Shown in pieces: positions 46,045-54,619 of a stretch of DNA of 64,000 nt. This DNA is from Rhodanobacter sp. C05 (GTDB lineage Bacteria; Pseudomonadota; Gammaproteobacteria; Xanthomonadales; Rhodanobacteraceae). Every line of letters starts with the position of its first letter. The first letter of the stretch is position 1. Where the stretch lies: positions 124,001-188,000 of the forward strand of contig NZ_MUNQ01000020.1 of the NCBI RefSeq assembly GCF_002001165.1, read 5' to 3'. Position numbers and translations under genes: made by a program. Under the pieces are notes generated by a model. It worked only from the letters and a program-made list of their open reading frames with translations. It ran no database searches and had not been told where the DNA came from.

Positions 46045-46364
46045 CAGTGTTTCTCCTTGCTGCCCGCGTTCTTGACGGGCGGGTTCTTGGTTGACTGTGC
46101 CGGGACTGAATTCTTGCTCGCCTCGGAGGAAACCACCAACTTCTGCACATGCCCATCCGGCGTGAGCACCTTGATGAAATACTTTACCCCACGACCCACG
46201 CGATGCTGCTCGGCCGACAACACCTTGCCTCCGGTTTCCTGCTGCGCCCTGAGCACCGCCTGATCCAGCGTGATCCCCGGCTCCGTCGACTGCGCCGACA
46301 CTGTCGCAGCGGCACCCAGCAGGCATATCAGCAGAACGGGAATGAAGTTTTTGTGCGTAGTCAT
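46044..46364 (-). CDS. PepSY-domain periplasmic protein
   Basis: The 106-residue product has a signal peptide (cleavage after SAQ, about residue 25) and a PepSY-like core (ITLDQAVLRAQQETGGKVLSAEQ...KYFIKVLTPDGHVQKLVV). The tail is Lys/Ser/Pro-rich. It is the first gene of the phoP-phoQ operon and may modulate the kinase from the periplasm, as inferred from context. The ATG at 46364 begins the signal sequence. Confidence 0.85.
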   Translation of the reverse strand: MTTHKNFIPVLLICLLGAAATVSAQSTEPGITLDQAVLRAQQETGGKVLSAEQHRVGRGVKYFIKVLTPDGHVQKLVVSSEASKNSVPAQSTKNPPVKNAGSKEKH

Positions 46365-46446
46365 GCGTGAAAATCCCGCCCGGCAAAGGCCGTAGCGCTC
46401 AGCGTAGGCAATCCGGGCTGAATACTGACCGGCCGGCCGCCAGCTG

Positions 46447-47460
46447 TCACGCCGCCACCGAGCACGGCGCCAGCGCCTGCTCGAGCAGAGCCCAGCCCGC
46501 GCCCGGCAGGTGCGCGCCCTCGCTGAGGGTACGCCGGAACGCCCGCGCGCCCGGTTCGCCTTGGTACAACCCCAGCAAATGCCGGCTGATGTGCTTGAAC
46601 GCGGTGCCGCGTGCCAGCTCGGCCTCGATGTATGGCTGCATGTGCTGCAACACGCCCGCGCGCGACGGCAGCGGTTCGCCGTATAGCGAAGCCTCGACCT
46701 GTGCCAGCAGGTAGGGATCGTGATACGCGGCGCGACCCAGCATCACGCCATCCAGCTGGGCCAGGTGCGCCTGCACTTGCTCGACCGTGGTGATTCCGCC
46801 ATTGATCACCACGACCAGCCCGGGGAACTCGCGCTTGAGCCGGTAGACCCGCTCGTAGTCCAGCGGCGGAATCTCGCGATTCTCCTTCGGCGACAAGCCC
46901 TGCAGCCACGCCTTGCGCGCGTGCACCACCAGTACTTCGACGCTGGCTTCCAGCATCGTCTCGGTGAAGTGCTGCAGCCCGGCGTAGTCGTCCTGGTCAT
47001 CAACGCCGATGCGACATTTCACCGTCACCGGCACGCTGACCGCATCGCGCATTGCCTTCATGCAGTCACCGACCAATGCCGGTTCACGCATCAGGCAGGC
47101 GCCGAAACGGCCCGACTGCACCCGATCGGATGGGCAACCCACGTTGAGGTTGATCTCGTCATAACCCGCCTCGGCACCGAAGCGCGCCGCCTGCGCCAAC
47201 TCGTGCGGATCGCTGCCGCCCAGCTGCAAGGCGACCGGTTGCTCCTGCTGGCTGTGCTCGAGCAGGCGCAGCTGCCTGCCACGCACCAGCGCCGCGCTGG
47301 TCACCATCTCGGTATACAGCCGCGCCCGTGGCGACAGCAGGCGATGGAAGTAGCGGCAGTGACGATCGGTCCAGTCCATCATCGGGGCCACGCATACACG
47401 CCAAGGCGCGATCGTGGATTCGGTGCCGACAATGGCGGGACTGGTAACAGGGGCGGTCAT
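46447..47460 (-). CDS. dusA: tRNA-dihydrouridine(20/20a) synthase
   Basis: The FMN enzyme reduces uridines in the tRNA D-loop. The 337-residue protein has VAPMMDWTDRHCR, the catalytic Cys in NVGCPSDRVQSGRFGACLM, the FMN/phosphate part VVINGGITT and GVMLGRAAYHDP. These are DusA-specific features. The start at 47460 is supported by the family N-terminus; it follows the TMEM175-type gene on the same strand by seven bases. Confidence 0.93.
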   Translation of the reverse strand: MTAPVTSPAIVGTESTIAPWRVCVAPMMDWTDRHCRYFHRLLSPRARLYTEMVTSAALVRGRQLRLLEHSQQEQPVALQLGGSDPHELAQAARFGAEAGYDEINLNVGCPSDRVQSGRFGACLMREPALVGDCMKAMRDAVSVPVTVKCRIGVDDQDDYAGLQHFTETMLEASVEVLVVHARKAWLQGLSPKENREIPPLDYERVYRLKREFPGLVVVINGGITTVEQVQAHLAQLDGVMLGRAAYHDPYLLAQVEASLYGEPLPSRAGVLQHMQPYIEAELARGTAFKHISRHLLGLYQGEPGARAFRRTLSEGAHLPGAGWALLEQALAPCSVAA

Positions 47461-47467
47461 TTCGCCG

Positions 47468-48157
47468 CTATTGTCCCGGATTGACGCCCTCGTGGGGAGC
47501 ATTCGCTTCATCGGCGCTGGCTGAGCCCACTTTGGCTGAGCGCTCCAGCCGCACCGACGCGATACGCAAGCCCACGCCCACCAGCATGACCAGCACAGCC
47601 GCCAGTTTCAGCTGCGCGCTATAAAGCGCCACTGCGCCAAACACCATCGCCACGAACAATTCCTGCAGCAGCCATCCCCATGCACGTGATCGCGGAACAT
47701 CCGGCGCCAGCTGTGCGATGAAAGCGGCATAACCCCAGCCGGCGGCGAGGCAGGCATAGTTGGCCATCAGCGCTATCGAATAGACGAGCATGCCGATGGA
47801 GCCCGAGCCCATCGCACCGCTGAGCAACACCCGTATCACGACCGGCATCAGCGCCACCAGACTCAGCAAGAGCAGGCTGATCAGCGTCATCGGCATATCG
47901 ACATAACGCAAATGTGCCAGCGTGCGTCGATGCCTGACCCACACACTGCTGATGATGGCGAAGCTGACGAAATAGGTCAGCAGCGGGCCGATCCATGCAT
48001 GAAGCAGACTCTCACCGGGCTGCGCCTCAGTCTTCAGCTCCACGGCCGACAGCGTCATCGCAATGGCGAACACGCCGTCGGACAACATCACCAGCCGGTC
48101 GAAATGACGCTGATGGACGTGATGCCCCTTCACCGGCATTGACGTGCCTGATTCCAT
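47468..48157 (-). CDS. TMEM175-type (DUF1211) potassium channel
   Basis: The 229-residue membrane protein has about six transmembrane segments. The first carries the family signature RLVMLSDGVFAIAMTL, close to the RxxxFSDG selectivity-filter helix of bacterial TMEM175 channels (Leu replaces Phe). The ATG at 48157 has a GGGGAG site; an earlier in-frame ATG lacks one. The gene reads directly into dusA, with seven bases between. Confidence 0.85.
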   Translation of the reverse strand: MESGTSMPVKGHHVHQRHFDRLVMLSDGVFAIAMTLSAVELKTEAQPGESLLHAWIGPLLTYFVSFAIISSVWVRHRRTLAHLRYVDMPMTLISLLLLSLVALMPVVIRVLLSGAMGSGSIGMLVYSIALMANYACLAAGWGYAAFIAQLAPDVPRSRAWGWLLQELFVAMVFGAVALYSAQLKLAAVLVMLVGVGLRIASVRLERSAKVGSASADEANAPHEGVNPGQ

Positions 48158-48320
48158 ACCACACTCCCCTAAGTCGGCTGTCCGCATGATGCCTCAGAAT
48201 GCTGCAGCGGTCTTCAAGACACTGCGCACGGACGAGCGCATCATGGATCGCGTAAAATGCCCCGAGTAGGAGCAGCGTGCGGCATCAGCGACGCACTGCA
48301 CCAGTACCTCGTCACCATGC

Positions 48321-48348
48321 GGTTCGCCGTCATGATGAATGACGAACC
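48321..48348. repeat. Hairpin in the fpr leader region
   Basis: GGTT-CGC-CGTCAT and ATGACG-AACC pair around a five-base loop, 42 bp before the fpr start. It has no T-run. It may be an operator or leader structure. Confidence 0.35.
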
Positions 48349-48389
48349 CGCCCTAATCCGCATGATCCGCAATCGTTGAGACGATAACC

Positions 48390-49166
48390 ATGGTGGCATT
48401 CGCGACCGAGCACGTGATCGATGTGCAGCACTGGAACGACACGCTCTTCAGCTTCCGCACCACACGCGACCCCGGCTTCCGTTTCGACAGCGGGCAGTTC
48501 GTGATGATCGGGCTGGAGACGAACGGGCGGCCGCTGATGCGCGCGTATTCGATCGCCAGCGCAAGCTGGGAAGAACACCTCGAATTTTTCTCGATCAAGG
48601 TCGCCAACGGTCCGCTCACCTCGCGCCTGCAGCATCTCAAGCCCGGCGACCCGCTGATCGTCACGCGCAAGCCCACCGGCACGCTGGTGTTGAATGATCT
48701 GAAGCCCGGCCGACATCTGTATCTGCTCGGCACCGGCACCGGGCTGGCACCGTTCATGAGCATCATCCGCGACCCGGACACCTACGAGCGCTTCGACAGG
48801 ATCGTGCTGGCGCACGGCGTACGCCATATCAACGACCTCGCCTACGCCGACTATCTCGAACACGAGTTGCCGCAGCATGAATACCTCGGCGAACTAGTAC
48901 GCGAGAAACTGATCTACTACCCCACCGTGACGCGCGAACCGTTCCGCAACCGTGGCCGCATCACCGACGCGATTGTCGATGGCGTGATGAGCGAGGTCAC
49001 CGGCCTGCCACCGCTGAATCCCGAGACCGACCGCGTGATGTTGTGCGGCAGCCCGGTGATGCTGGATGACCTGTGCGCCCTGCTCGACGGTCGCGGCTTT
49101 CAGGCCTCACCACGTACACGCGAACCGGGCGACTACGTGGTCGAGCGGGCCTTCGTCGAGAAGTGA
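48390..49166 (+). CDS. fpr: Ferredoxin--NADP(+) reductase
   Basis: The flavoenzyme passes electrons between NADPH and ferredoxin/flavodoxin, often in oxidative-stress repair and Fe-S supply. The 258-residue protein has the FAD motif RAYSIAS, the NADP phosphate region GTGTGLAPF and VMLCGSPVM, and the typical bacterial C-terminus ERAFVEK. It has no adjacent ferredoxin. A TAAAAT hexamer at 48253 could be its -10. Confidence 0.95.
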   Translation: MVAFATEHVIDVQHWNDTLFSFRTTRDPGFRFDSGQFVMIGLETNGRPLMRAYSIASASWEEHLEFFSIKVANGPLTSRLQHLKPGDPLIVTRKPTGTLVLNDLKPGRHLYLLGTGTGLAPFMSIIRDPDTYERFDRIVLAHGVRHINDLAYADYLEHELPQHEYLGELVREKLIYYPTVTREPFRNRGRITDAIVDGVMSEVTGLPPLNPETDRVMLCGSPVMLDDLCALLDGRGFQASPRTREPGDYVVERAFVEK

Positions 49167-49277
49167 GCATGGTGTGGTGAGCGGTACCGCGTCAGTCGGC
49201 ATGGACTGGCGCAATCCGCGAACTCCTGAAATGCTGCCGATCATGGCCGGGCTGTCCCTGCCGCACGGATCCCGTCG

Positions 49278-49763
49278 ATGGACATCGCCCTGTACGTACT
49301 TGCTGCGCTGCTGATCGTCGGTGGTCTGGCCGGTGCCGTGTTGCCCTCGCTGCCCGGCATCCCGATGATCTTCGGCGGCATCTGGCTGGTCGCCGCGGTG
49401 GACGGATACCGGCATCTCGGCCTGTGGTGGCTGCTGGCTATCGGCACGCTGGGCGGCATCGGGGTGGTCGTCGACTTCGTTGCCAGCACGCTCGGCGCCA
49501 AACGTGTCGGCGCCAGCAAGCTGGCCTTGTGGGGTGCCAGTGCCGGCACCCTGATCGGGATGTTCTTCGGCATTCCCGGCCTGCTGTTCGGACCGTTCCT
49601 CGGCGCACTTGCCGGCGAACTGGCTTCCGGCACCAGTGTGCTGCGTTCGGCGCATGTCGGCATCGGCACCTGGCTTGGCCTGCTGTTCGGCACGCTGATA
49701 AAGCTGGTGCTCTCCTTTGTGATGGTCGGCCTGTTCGGCGTGGCCATGTTGTTCTTCGGCTGA
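49278..49763 (+). CDS. DUF456 membrane protein
   Basis: The 161-residue protein has four or five hydrophobic segments rich in Gly (VLPSLPGIPMIFGGI, DFVASTLGAKRVGASKLALWGASAG, FFGIPGLLFGPFLGALAGEL), the repeated Gly-rich pattern of DUF456. No function is established. It sits between fpr and the DUF885 gene without clear operon linkage. Confidence 0.85.
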   Translation: MDIALYVLAALLIVGGLAGAVLPSLPGIPMIFGGIWLVAAVDGYRHLGLWWLLAIGTLGGIGVVVDFVASTLGAKRVGASKLALWGASAGTLIGMFFGIPGLLFGPFLGALAGELASGTSVLRSAHVGIGTWLGLLFGTLIKLVLSFVMVGLFGVAMLFFG

Positions 49764-49839
49764 GTGCCACGACCTTCGGCACATGGCGCCGGGCGGGTGC
49801 ACGCACCTAGGCTGGGCTACTTCATCGGGAGCCCTGCCC

Positions 49840-51618
49840 ATGTCCAAATATCTCGCCATCGCCATGGCGACCGCGCTGGCTGCCGCCGGCTCGGTCCACG
49901 CCCAGACAGCTACCACGCCACCCGCCTGGGTCGCACGCAGCAATGCCGACGCCCAGGTGCTGCTGGATACGTTGGCCCGTTTCAGTCCGGAATTCGCCTC
50001 GCAGATCGGCGTCCCCGGCTATGACGACAAGGTCGCCGACCTCAAGCCCGGCATCGATGCACGCTCACGTGCGGCGCTGGTGGACGCCAAGAGCAAGCTG
50101 GAAAGCATGCTGGCGACCGAGAAGGATGCCAACGTGCAGCAGGACCTGCACATCATGATCGATGCGACCTCCCAGCAAATCGAAGGCATCGACCTCAACG
50201 CGAAATACCTGCTGCCGTTCCAGGATGTCGGCCAGCTGATCTTCGGCGGCGAGTTTGCATTGCTGAAGGATGGCATCGATGCCAAGCGACACCCATCCGC
50301 GCTGGGCCGCCTGCAGTGCTATATCGGCAAGGCGCCCGGTTGCACGCCGATCACCCAGCTGGCCGAGGCACAGACCACCGAGCGGCTGGGCAACAAGGCA
50401 CTGCTGGGTCCCTACAAGGGCCAGGTCGACCAGCAGCTGGAGAACACCTCGCACTACGTCGACGGCATCCGCCAGCTGTTCGCCAAGTACAAGCTGGACA
50501 ATGCCGAAGGCGAGGCCGCGCTGGAGACGCTCTCCCAGCAACTGAAGGACTATGACAGCTGGGTGCGCAGCACCGTACTGCCACATGCGCGTACCGACTT
50601 CCGTATGCCCGAACCACTGTATGCCTACACGCTCAAGCAGGTCGGCATCGACATTCCGCCGCAGGAACTGATGAAGCAGGCGGAGCTGGAATTCGTCGAG
50701 ATGCGCGGCGCGATGCAGATGCTGGCACCGGTGGTGGCCAAAGCCGAGGGCATCGAGGCCACCGATTACCGCGACGTGCTGAAGGCACTGAAGAAACAGC
50801 AGCTGCCGAAAGACCAGGTGCTGCCGTGGTACCACGACGTACTCGGCCAGATCGAGGCAACCATACGCCGCGAGCACATCGTCACCCTGCCCCAGCGCAA
50901 GATGCAGATGCGTCTGGCCTCGGACGCCGAGAATGCACAGATCCCGGCACCGCACATGGATCCACCGCCGTTCATCAACAATCACGGTGAAGAGGGCACC
51001 TTCGTGCTGAGCACCGGCCACCCGGCAAAGCAGGGCGACACCAGCCAGAGCTACGACGACTTCACCTTCAAGGCCGCGGCATGGACGCTCACTTCGCACG
51101 AAGGCCGCCCCGGCCACGAGCTGCAGTTCGCTGCGATGCTCGAACGCGGCGTGTCGCTGGCACGCAGCCTGTTCGCGTTCAACAGCGTCAACGTGGAAGG
51201 CTGGGCGCTGTATTCGGAATCGGAAATGCTGCCGTATGAGCCGCCAGCCGGCCAGTTCGCTGCCCTGCAGGCCCGCATGATGCGCGCCGCGCGCGCCTAT
51301 CTCGACCCGATGCTCAACCTCGGCCTGATCAGCAAGGAGCGTGCGAAAGAGGTGCTGGTGCACGACGTCGGTCTGTCCGAACCGATGGCGCGCGAGGAGA
51401 TCGACCGCTACACCTTCAACAGCCCTGGCCAGGCCGCCTCGTACTTTTACGGCTACATGCGGATCCAGCAGGTGCGGCTGGAAACCGAGCTCACGCTGGG
51501 ACCGAAGTTCGACCGCATGGCGTTCAACGACTTCGTGATCGGCCAAGGCCTGCTTCCACCGGCCCAGCTGGCCGAGGCAGTGCGCACACAATTCATTCCG
51601 GCCCGGCAGAAGCATTGA
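49840..51618 (+). CDS. DUF885-family secreted metallopeptidase-like protein
   Basis: The 592-residue product has a signal peptide (MSKYLAIAMATALAAAGSVHA) and the DUF885 zinc motif HEGRPGHELQ (HExxPGH), with a downstream acidic helix ALYSESEMLPYE containing the likely third ligand. Family members are predicted periplasmic carboxypeptidase-like enzymes. The start at 49840 follows GGGAG. A GC-rich hairpin overlaps the stop codon. Confidence 0.88.
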   Translation: MSKYLAIAMATALAAAGSVHAQTATTPPAWVARSNADAQVLLDTLARFSPEFASQIGVPGYDDKVADLKPGIDARSRAALVDAKSKLESMLATEKDANVQQDLHIMIDATSQQIEGIDLNAKYLLPFQDVGQLIFGGEFALLKDGIDAKRHPSALGRLQCYIGKAPGCTPITQLAEAQTTERLGNKALLGPYKGQVDQQLENTSHYVDGIRQLFAKYKLDNAEGEAALETLSQQLKDYDSWVRSTVLPHARTDFRMPEPLYAYTLKQVGIDIPPQELMKQAELEFVEMRGAMQMLAPVVAKAEGIEATDYRDVLKALKKQQLPKDQVLPWYHDVLGQIEATIRREHIVTLPQRKMQMRLASDAENAQIPAPHMDPPPFINNHGEEGTFVLSTGHPAKQGDTSQSYDDFTFKAAAWTLTSHEGRPGHELQFAAMLERGVSLARSLFAFNSVNVEGWALYSESEMLPYEPPAGQFAALQARMMRAARAYLDPMLNLGLISKERAKEVLVHDVGLSEPMAREEIDRYTFNSPGQAASYFYGYMRIQQVRLETELTLGPKFDRMAFNDFVIGQGLLPPAQLAEAVRTQFIPARQKH

Positions 51619-51640
51619 GCCCGTCGCTGGCGGCGGGCTC
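51617..51640. terminator. Hairpin at the end of the DUF885 gene
   Basis: GAGCCCG and CGGGCTC (7 bp) overlap the stop codon and face the convergent TfoX gene. No T-run follows, so termination strength is doubtful. Confidence 0.4.
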
Positions 51641-51666
51641 CGGCCTGCCGCCACGGCATCACACCG

Positions 51667-52041
51667 TCATCGACGGCCTGACGAATGTACTGAACGTGGT
51701 TTGACCGCGCGCCATTGCCCACTTCTGGCCAGCCACTCGGCAAGCTTCGTCGTATCACGGCATACCACCGCAGGCACGATGATGTAATGCCGGCTTGGCG
51801 CCGCACCAGGTTTGGCAATCAGCCGTGCGGCACCTTCCAGCCGCAGCAGCGCCAACTGATCGGCCGGCGCCAGCTTCAGGGCCAGCCCGGCGACCGTCAG
51901 CCATGCACACGGCTGCTCATCGAAATATGCCATCAGGCCGCCAAACATCGGCTTGAAGCGCAGATCATGCGGCTTGCCCAGATGCGTGGCCGCATCCTCG
52001 AGTTCGCGGCGCATCGCATCCAGTGCGACGGGCATGCTCAT
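51667..52041 (-). CDS. TfoX N-terminal-domain protein
   Basis: The 124-residue protein has the TfoX/Sxy N-terminal pattern (DLRFKPMFGGLMAYFDEQPCAWL) but no C-terminal TfoX domain, so it is not a full competence regulator. It is coupled to trhA by an ATGA overlap. The function of such single-domain proteins is unknown. Confidence 0.85.
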   Translation of the reverse strand: MSMPVALDAMRRELEDAATHLGKPHDLRFKPMFGGLMAYFDEQPCAWLTVAGLALKLAPADQLALLRLEGAARLIAKPGAAPSRHYIIVPAVVCRDTTKLAEWLARSGQWRAVKPRSVHSSGRR

Positions 52042-52706
52042 ACTCGTGCGTCGGGAAGCACGTACAACAGCACGGCGAGAAAATGCAGCACACTGCCTGC
52101 CAGCACGAACACATGCCACAGCGCATGGTGATACGGCAGCCGCCGCCACAGGTAGAACGGCACGCCCAGCGTATAGGCCACTCCGCCACCGATCAGCAGC
52201 CACATGCCGCCGGCCTGCAGATGCGTGCTGAGCGGCTTGAATGCGATCATGCCGATCCAGCCCATGCCCACATACAGCAACACCGCCAGTTTGTGATATC
52301 GCTTAAGCAGGCCCAGCTCCAGTGCACTGCCGGCCAGCGCCAGCGTCCACACTGCGGCGAACAGACTCCAGCCCCAGGTGCCAGGCAAGGCGATCAGGGT
52401 AAACGGGGTATAAGTGCCAGCAATCAGCACATAGATCGCGATGTGATCGAACGCGCGCAACGCCGGTTTGGCGGCAGGCACGGAAATCGAGTGGTACAAG
52501 GTGGAGGCGGTATACAGCAGCACCAGCGAGGTGCCAAACACCGCACAGGCGATCACCGCCAGCGCATCGCCGTGCAGTGCCGCAAAGGCCACCAAGGTCG
52601 CCAGCCCGGCAATGCTCAGGACAATGCCGATGCCGTGGATGATGCTGCTGGCAAGTTCGTCACCGAAGCTGTAGCGCGGTACGACCGCACCGGATGTGGC
52701 GGACAT
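52038..52706 (-). CDS. trhA: PAQR/hemolysin III family membrane protein
   Basis: The 222-residue protein has seven transmembrane segments and the metal-site residues of the PAQR fold: HGIG and TLYHS near the start, FDHIAIY, and LPYHHALWHVFVLAGS near the end. Bacterial members (TrhA/YqfA) affect membrane lipid homeostasis; the haemolysin name is historical. It is upstream of, and coupled to, the TfoX-domain gene. Confidence 0.93.
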   Translation of the reverse strand: MSATSGAVVPRYSFGDELASSIIHGIGIVLSIAGLATLVAFAALHGDALAVIACAVFGTSLVLLYTASTLYHSISVPAAKPALRAFDHIAIYVLIAGTYTPFTLIALPGTWGWSLFAAVWTLALAGSALELGLLKRYHKLAVLLYVGMGWIGMIAFKPLSTHLQAGGMWLLIGGGVAYTLGVPFYLWRRLPYHHALWHVFVLAGSVLHFLAVLLYVLPDARV

Positions 52707-52822
52707 GGGAGACTCCTGAAAATGCCGGGATGGTTACACGACACTAGCTCTACCTTAACCGGCACACTGACGCTTGCATACCTATGCGCATGGTCGTACC
52801 AGCGTCGACCGTCGCCATGTCA

Positions 52823-53260
52823 TCACTCGATGATGAACGCACCAAAAGCCACTCCAAGGTTCCAGCCCTCGCCCTTGCCGCTGAGCGCCAGCGAGACATT
52901 GCCCTTGGTCAGCACCTGCGCCGCAGCCGCCTTGTCCTCGACACCGGCATGCGCTTCGGCATTGGCGTAATGGCCAAGCACATCGCGCACATTGCTGATC
53001 CCGCTGAACTTCCCGATGCCATTGCTGATCCTGGTCTTGCCGAAGGTCAGCCCACCGCCCTTGGCGCGCAGCTTCACGTGCAGGCTCTGGCCATTGCTGC
53101 AACGAACCGTGCCGCTGCCGCTGGCGGTCTTGTAGAACACCGACCAACCCGACAGCTGAAAACTCATCTTGCATGAGATATCCCCGGCACGGGCCGGTGT
53201 GCCGGCAAGCAACCCGCCGCACACCAGCATCGTCACGACTGTCCATTTGATCAGATTCAT
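52823..53260 (-). CDS. Conserved-looking secreted hypothetical protein
   Basis: The 145-residue precursor has a signal peptide (cleavage after ARA, residue 25) and a mature part with a Cys pair (SCKMSFQL, VRCSNGQ), Gly-rich turns and beta-strand patterns ending GVAFGAFIIE. It looks like a small periplasmic beta protein, possibly forming one disulfide. I cannot assign a family. The start at 53260 begins the signal peptide. Confidence 0.7.
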   Translation of the reverse strand: MNLIKWTVVTMLVCGGLLAGTPARAGDISCKMSFQLSGWSVFYKTASGSGTVRCSNGQSLHVKLRAKGGGLTFGKTRISNGIGKFSGISNVRDVLGHYANAEAHAGVEDKAAAAQVLTKGNVSLALSGKGEGWNLGVAFGAFIIE

Positions 53261-53350
53261 CTGTCGCCACTCCCCATGCCGGCCCGTTGCCGATATCCGA
53301 TTGTCGCAGGGTGGCTCCATCCGCAGGCAACCACGGCGTTAAATCCACCT

Positions 53351-53462
53351 TCACCCCAATTGCACGCCATTGGCATGCGGCGGCTGGGAAACTGCCTCCG
53401 CGGTGACAATCCATCCCCCTGTCATCCGCATTCCGCCCTGCCTCCCCGCAGGGCATTTTTTT
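53351..53462 (+). ncRNA. Candidate C-rich-loop small RNA
   Basis: Four consecutive hairpins occur: CCAAT/ATTGG (53356-53373), GCGG-GGC/GCC-CCGC (53377-53401), GGTGACA/TGTCA-CC with loop ATCCATCCCCC (53402-53427), and the terminator. Two of the loops are C-rich and could pair with G-rich ribosome sites. A TTAAAT hexamer at 53339 would give a start near 53351 and a 112-nt RNA, but no good -35 is seen. The architecture recalls the sX13-type RNAs of Xanthomonadaceae; homology is not shown. Confidence 0.5.
53435..53462 (+). terminator. Orphan Rho-independent terminator
   Basis: GCCCTGC and GCAGGGC (7 bp) with loop CTCCCC are followed by ATTTTTTT on the forward strand. No forward gene ends nearby, as the preceding gene is on the other strand and the next forward gene starts 190 bp later. 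Confidence 0.9.
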
Positions 53463-53654
53463 GCCCGGCGGATACAACTGTCGTCGCCATCCCGACAGGC
53501 ATGCCGCGCTCAATGCCATCTGATATGGACGTCCAGCCGTCCACTTGCGCAATGGCAGGCAACAAGCATAGGCTGCAGTTGCGGCCGCACGATCCCCCTG
53601 CCCGTGTGCAGCGTGACGGACGCAACATCCCAAACTGCCGTCAGGAGGTCGCTT

Positions 53655-54323
53655 ATGTCGTCCGCAAGCCTGGCTGTTGCCCGTCGCCCCGACCCCGCAC
53701 GTATCGCTGCCCTCAGTGCCGCGATCGCCCTCAACCTTGCCGTGATCGCGATCGCCACACGGCCCATCACGCCGGCGCAGCTCGCCGCTGCCCGGCAGCT
53801 GACTCCCGTACCACTGATCCACTTGATCGATCCCCCGGCAAAGCTGCCACCACCGCCAGTGATCGAGCTGAAACCGTTGCCGCATCCGCCAGTACCTGTA
53901 ATGACCCATCCGCGACCGATGCCGATCGCCACACCGCCGGTGGTGACGCCAAGCACGGAGGGCCATGTCGCCGCGCCACTGACCAGCACCCCGACATTGA
54001 ATCCACCGAGCACCGTTCAGGGCCCCGCCACGACGGCCATTCCGATCGAGGCAAGCCTGGCGTATCGCTCGGCACCGCTGCAGTTCCCGGCCCAGGCCTT
54101 GCGCCAGCATATGCAGGGCACCGTACTGCTGCGCGTGCTGGTGGACGAGAACGGCAAGCCGGTGGATGTGCAGATCGAGCACGGCAGCGGCTATGCCCTG
54201 CTCGATCGCAGTGCGCGCGAACAGGTACTGGCCAGCTGGCGCTTTCAGCCTGCACTGGTGAATGGCCACGCGGTGCGCGCATGGGCACGCGTGCCAGTGA
54301 GCTTCGCCCTGCGCGGACAATAG
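53655..54323 (+). CDS. TonB-type energy transducer
   Basis: The 222-residue protein has an uncleaved N-terminal membrane anchor (IAALSAAIALNLAVIAIA, residues 17-36), a long Pro-rich periplasmic spacer (LPPPPVIELKPLPHPPVPV) and a TonB C-terminal domain (GTVLLRVLVDENGKPVDVQIEHGSGY). It can couple proton-motive force to outer-membrane transport, but exbB/exbD are not adjacent. CAGGAGG precedes the ATG at 53655. It could be one of several TonB paralogues. Confidence 0.9.
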   Translation: MSSASLAVARRPDPARIAALSAAIALNLAVIAIATRPITPAQLAAARQLTPVPLIHLIDPPAKLPPPPVIELKPLPHPPVPVMTHPRPMPIATPPVVTPSTEGHVAAPLTSTPTLNPPSTVQGPATTAIPIEASLAYRSAPLQFPAQALRQHMQGTVLLRVLVDENGKPVDVQIEHGSGYALLDRSAREQVLASWRFQPALVNGHAVRAWARVPVSFALRGQ

Positions 54324-54334
54324 GCCGCACAAAC

Positions 54335-54374
54335 GGAAGGCCCGGCCGGCAACACGTGCCGACCGGGCCCTTCC
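54335..54374. terminator. Long GC-rich hairpin after tonB
   Basis: GGAAGG...CCTTCC arms with further CCGG/CCGG pairing form an imperfect stem 12 bases after the tonB stop. There is no T-run; it may act as a weak terminator or mRNA 3' stabiliser. Confidence 0.5.
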
Positions 54375-54619
54375 ACGGCAACCACACCTCAGAATTGCAG
54401 GTACCGGCGCTTCGCCTGTCAGCTCACGCCGGGCACTGTGCGTGACAGGCCGAACCACCACCATGAAGCGGTTCGGCATCACCAGCGCAGCTCCAGCATG
54501 GACGCCTCACGCGCGCGGCGCATGGTGCAAAAGTCATGGCAAAAAATCGTTGCTGGCTTACACGTCTTTAACGACAGGCATGCTCCACTGATGCCCAGTT
54601 ACCCTGTAGAGCTTCATGC

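Larger units (their letters stand above)
53261..53654. other. Divergent intergenic region containing an RNA candidate
   Basis: This 394-base gap lies between the reverse-strand secreted protein gene and forward-strand tonB. Its main content is a run of four hairpins ending in a forward intrinsic terminator at 53435-53462. Nothing protein-coding is seen. Confidence 0.7.

Noticed and set aside
52782..54482. A 566-codon reverse open frame across tonB and the RNA candidate
   Set aside because: It overlaps tonB and the secreted protein gene and is Gly/Arg/Cys-rich without domains, as expected for a shadow frame.
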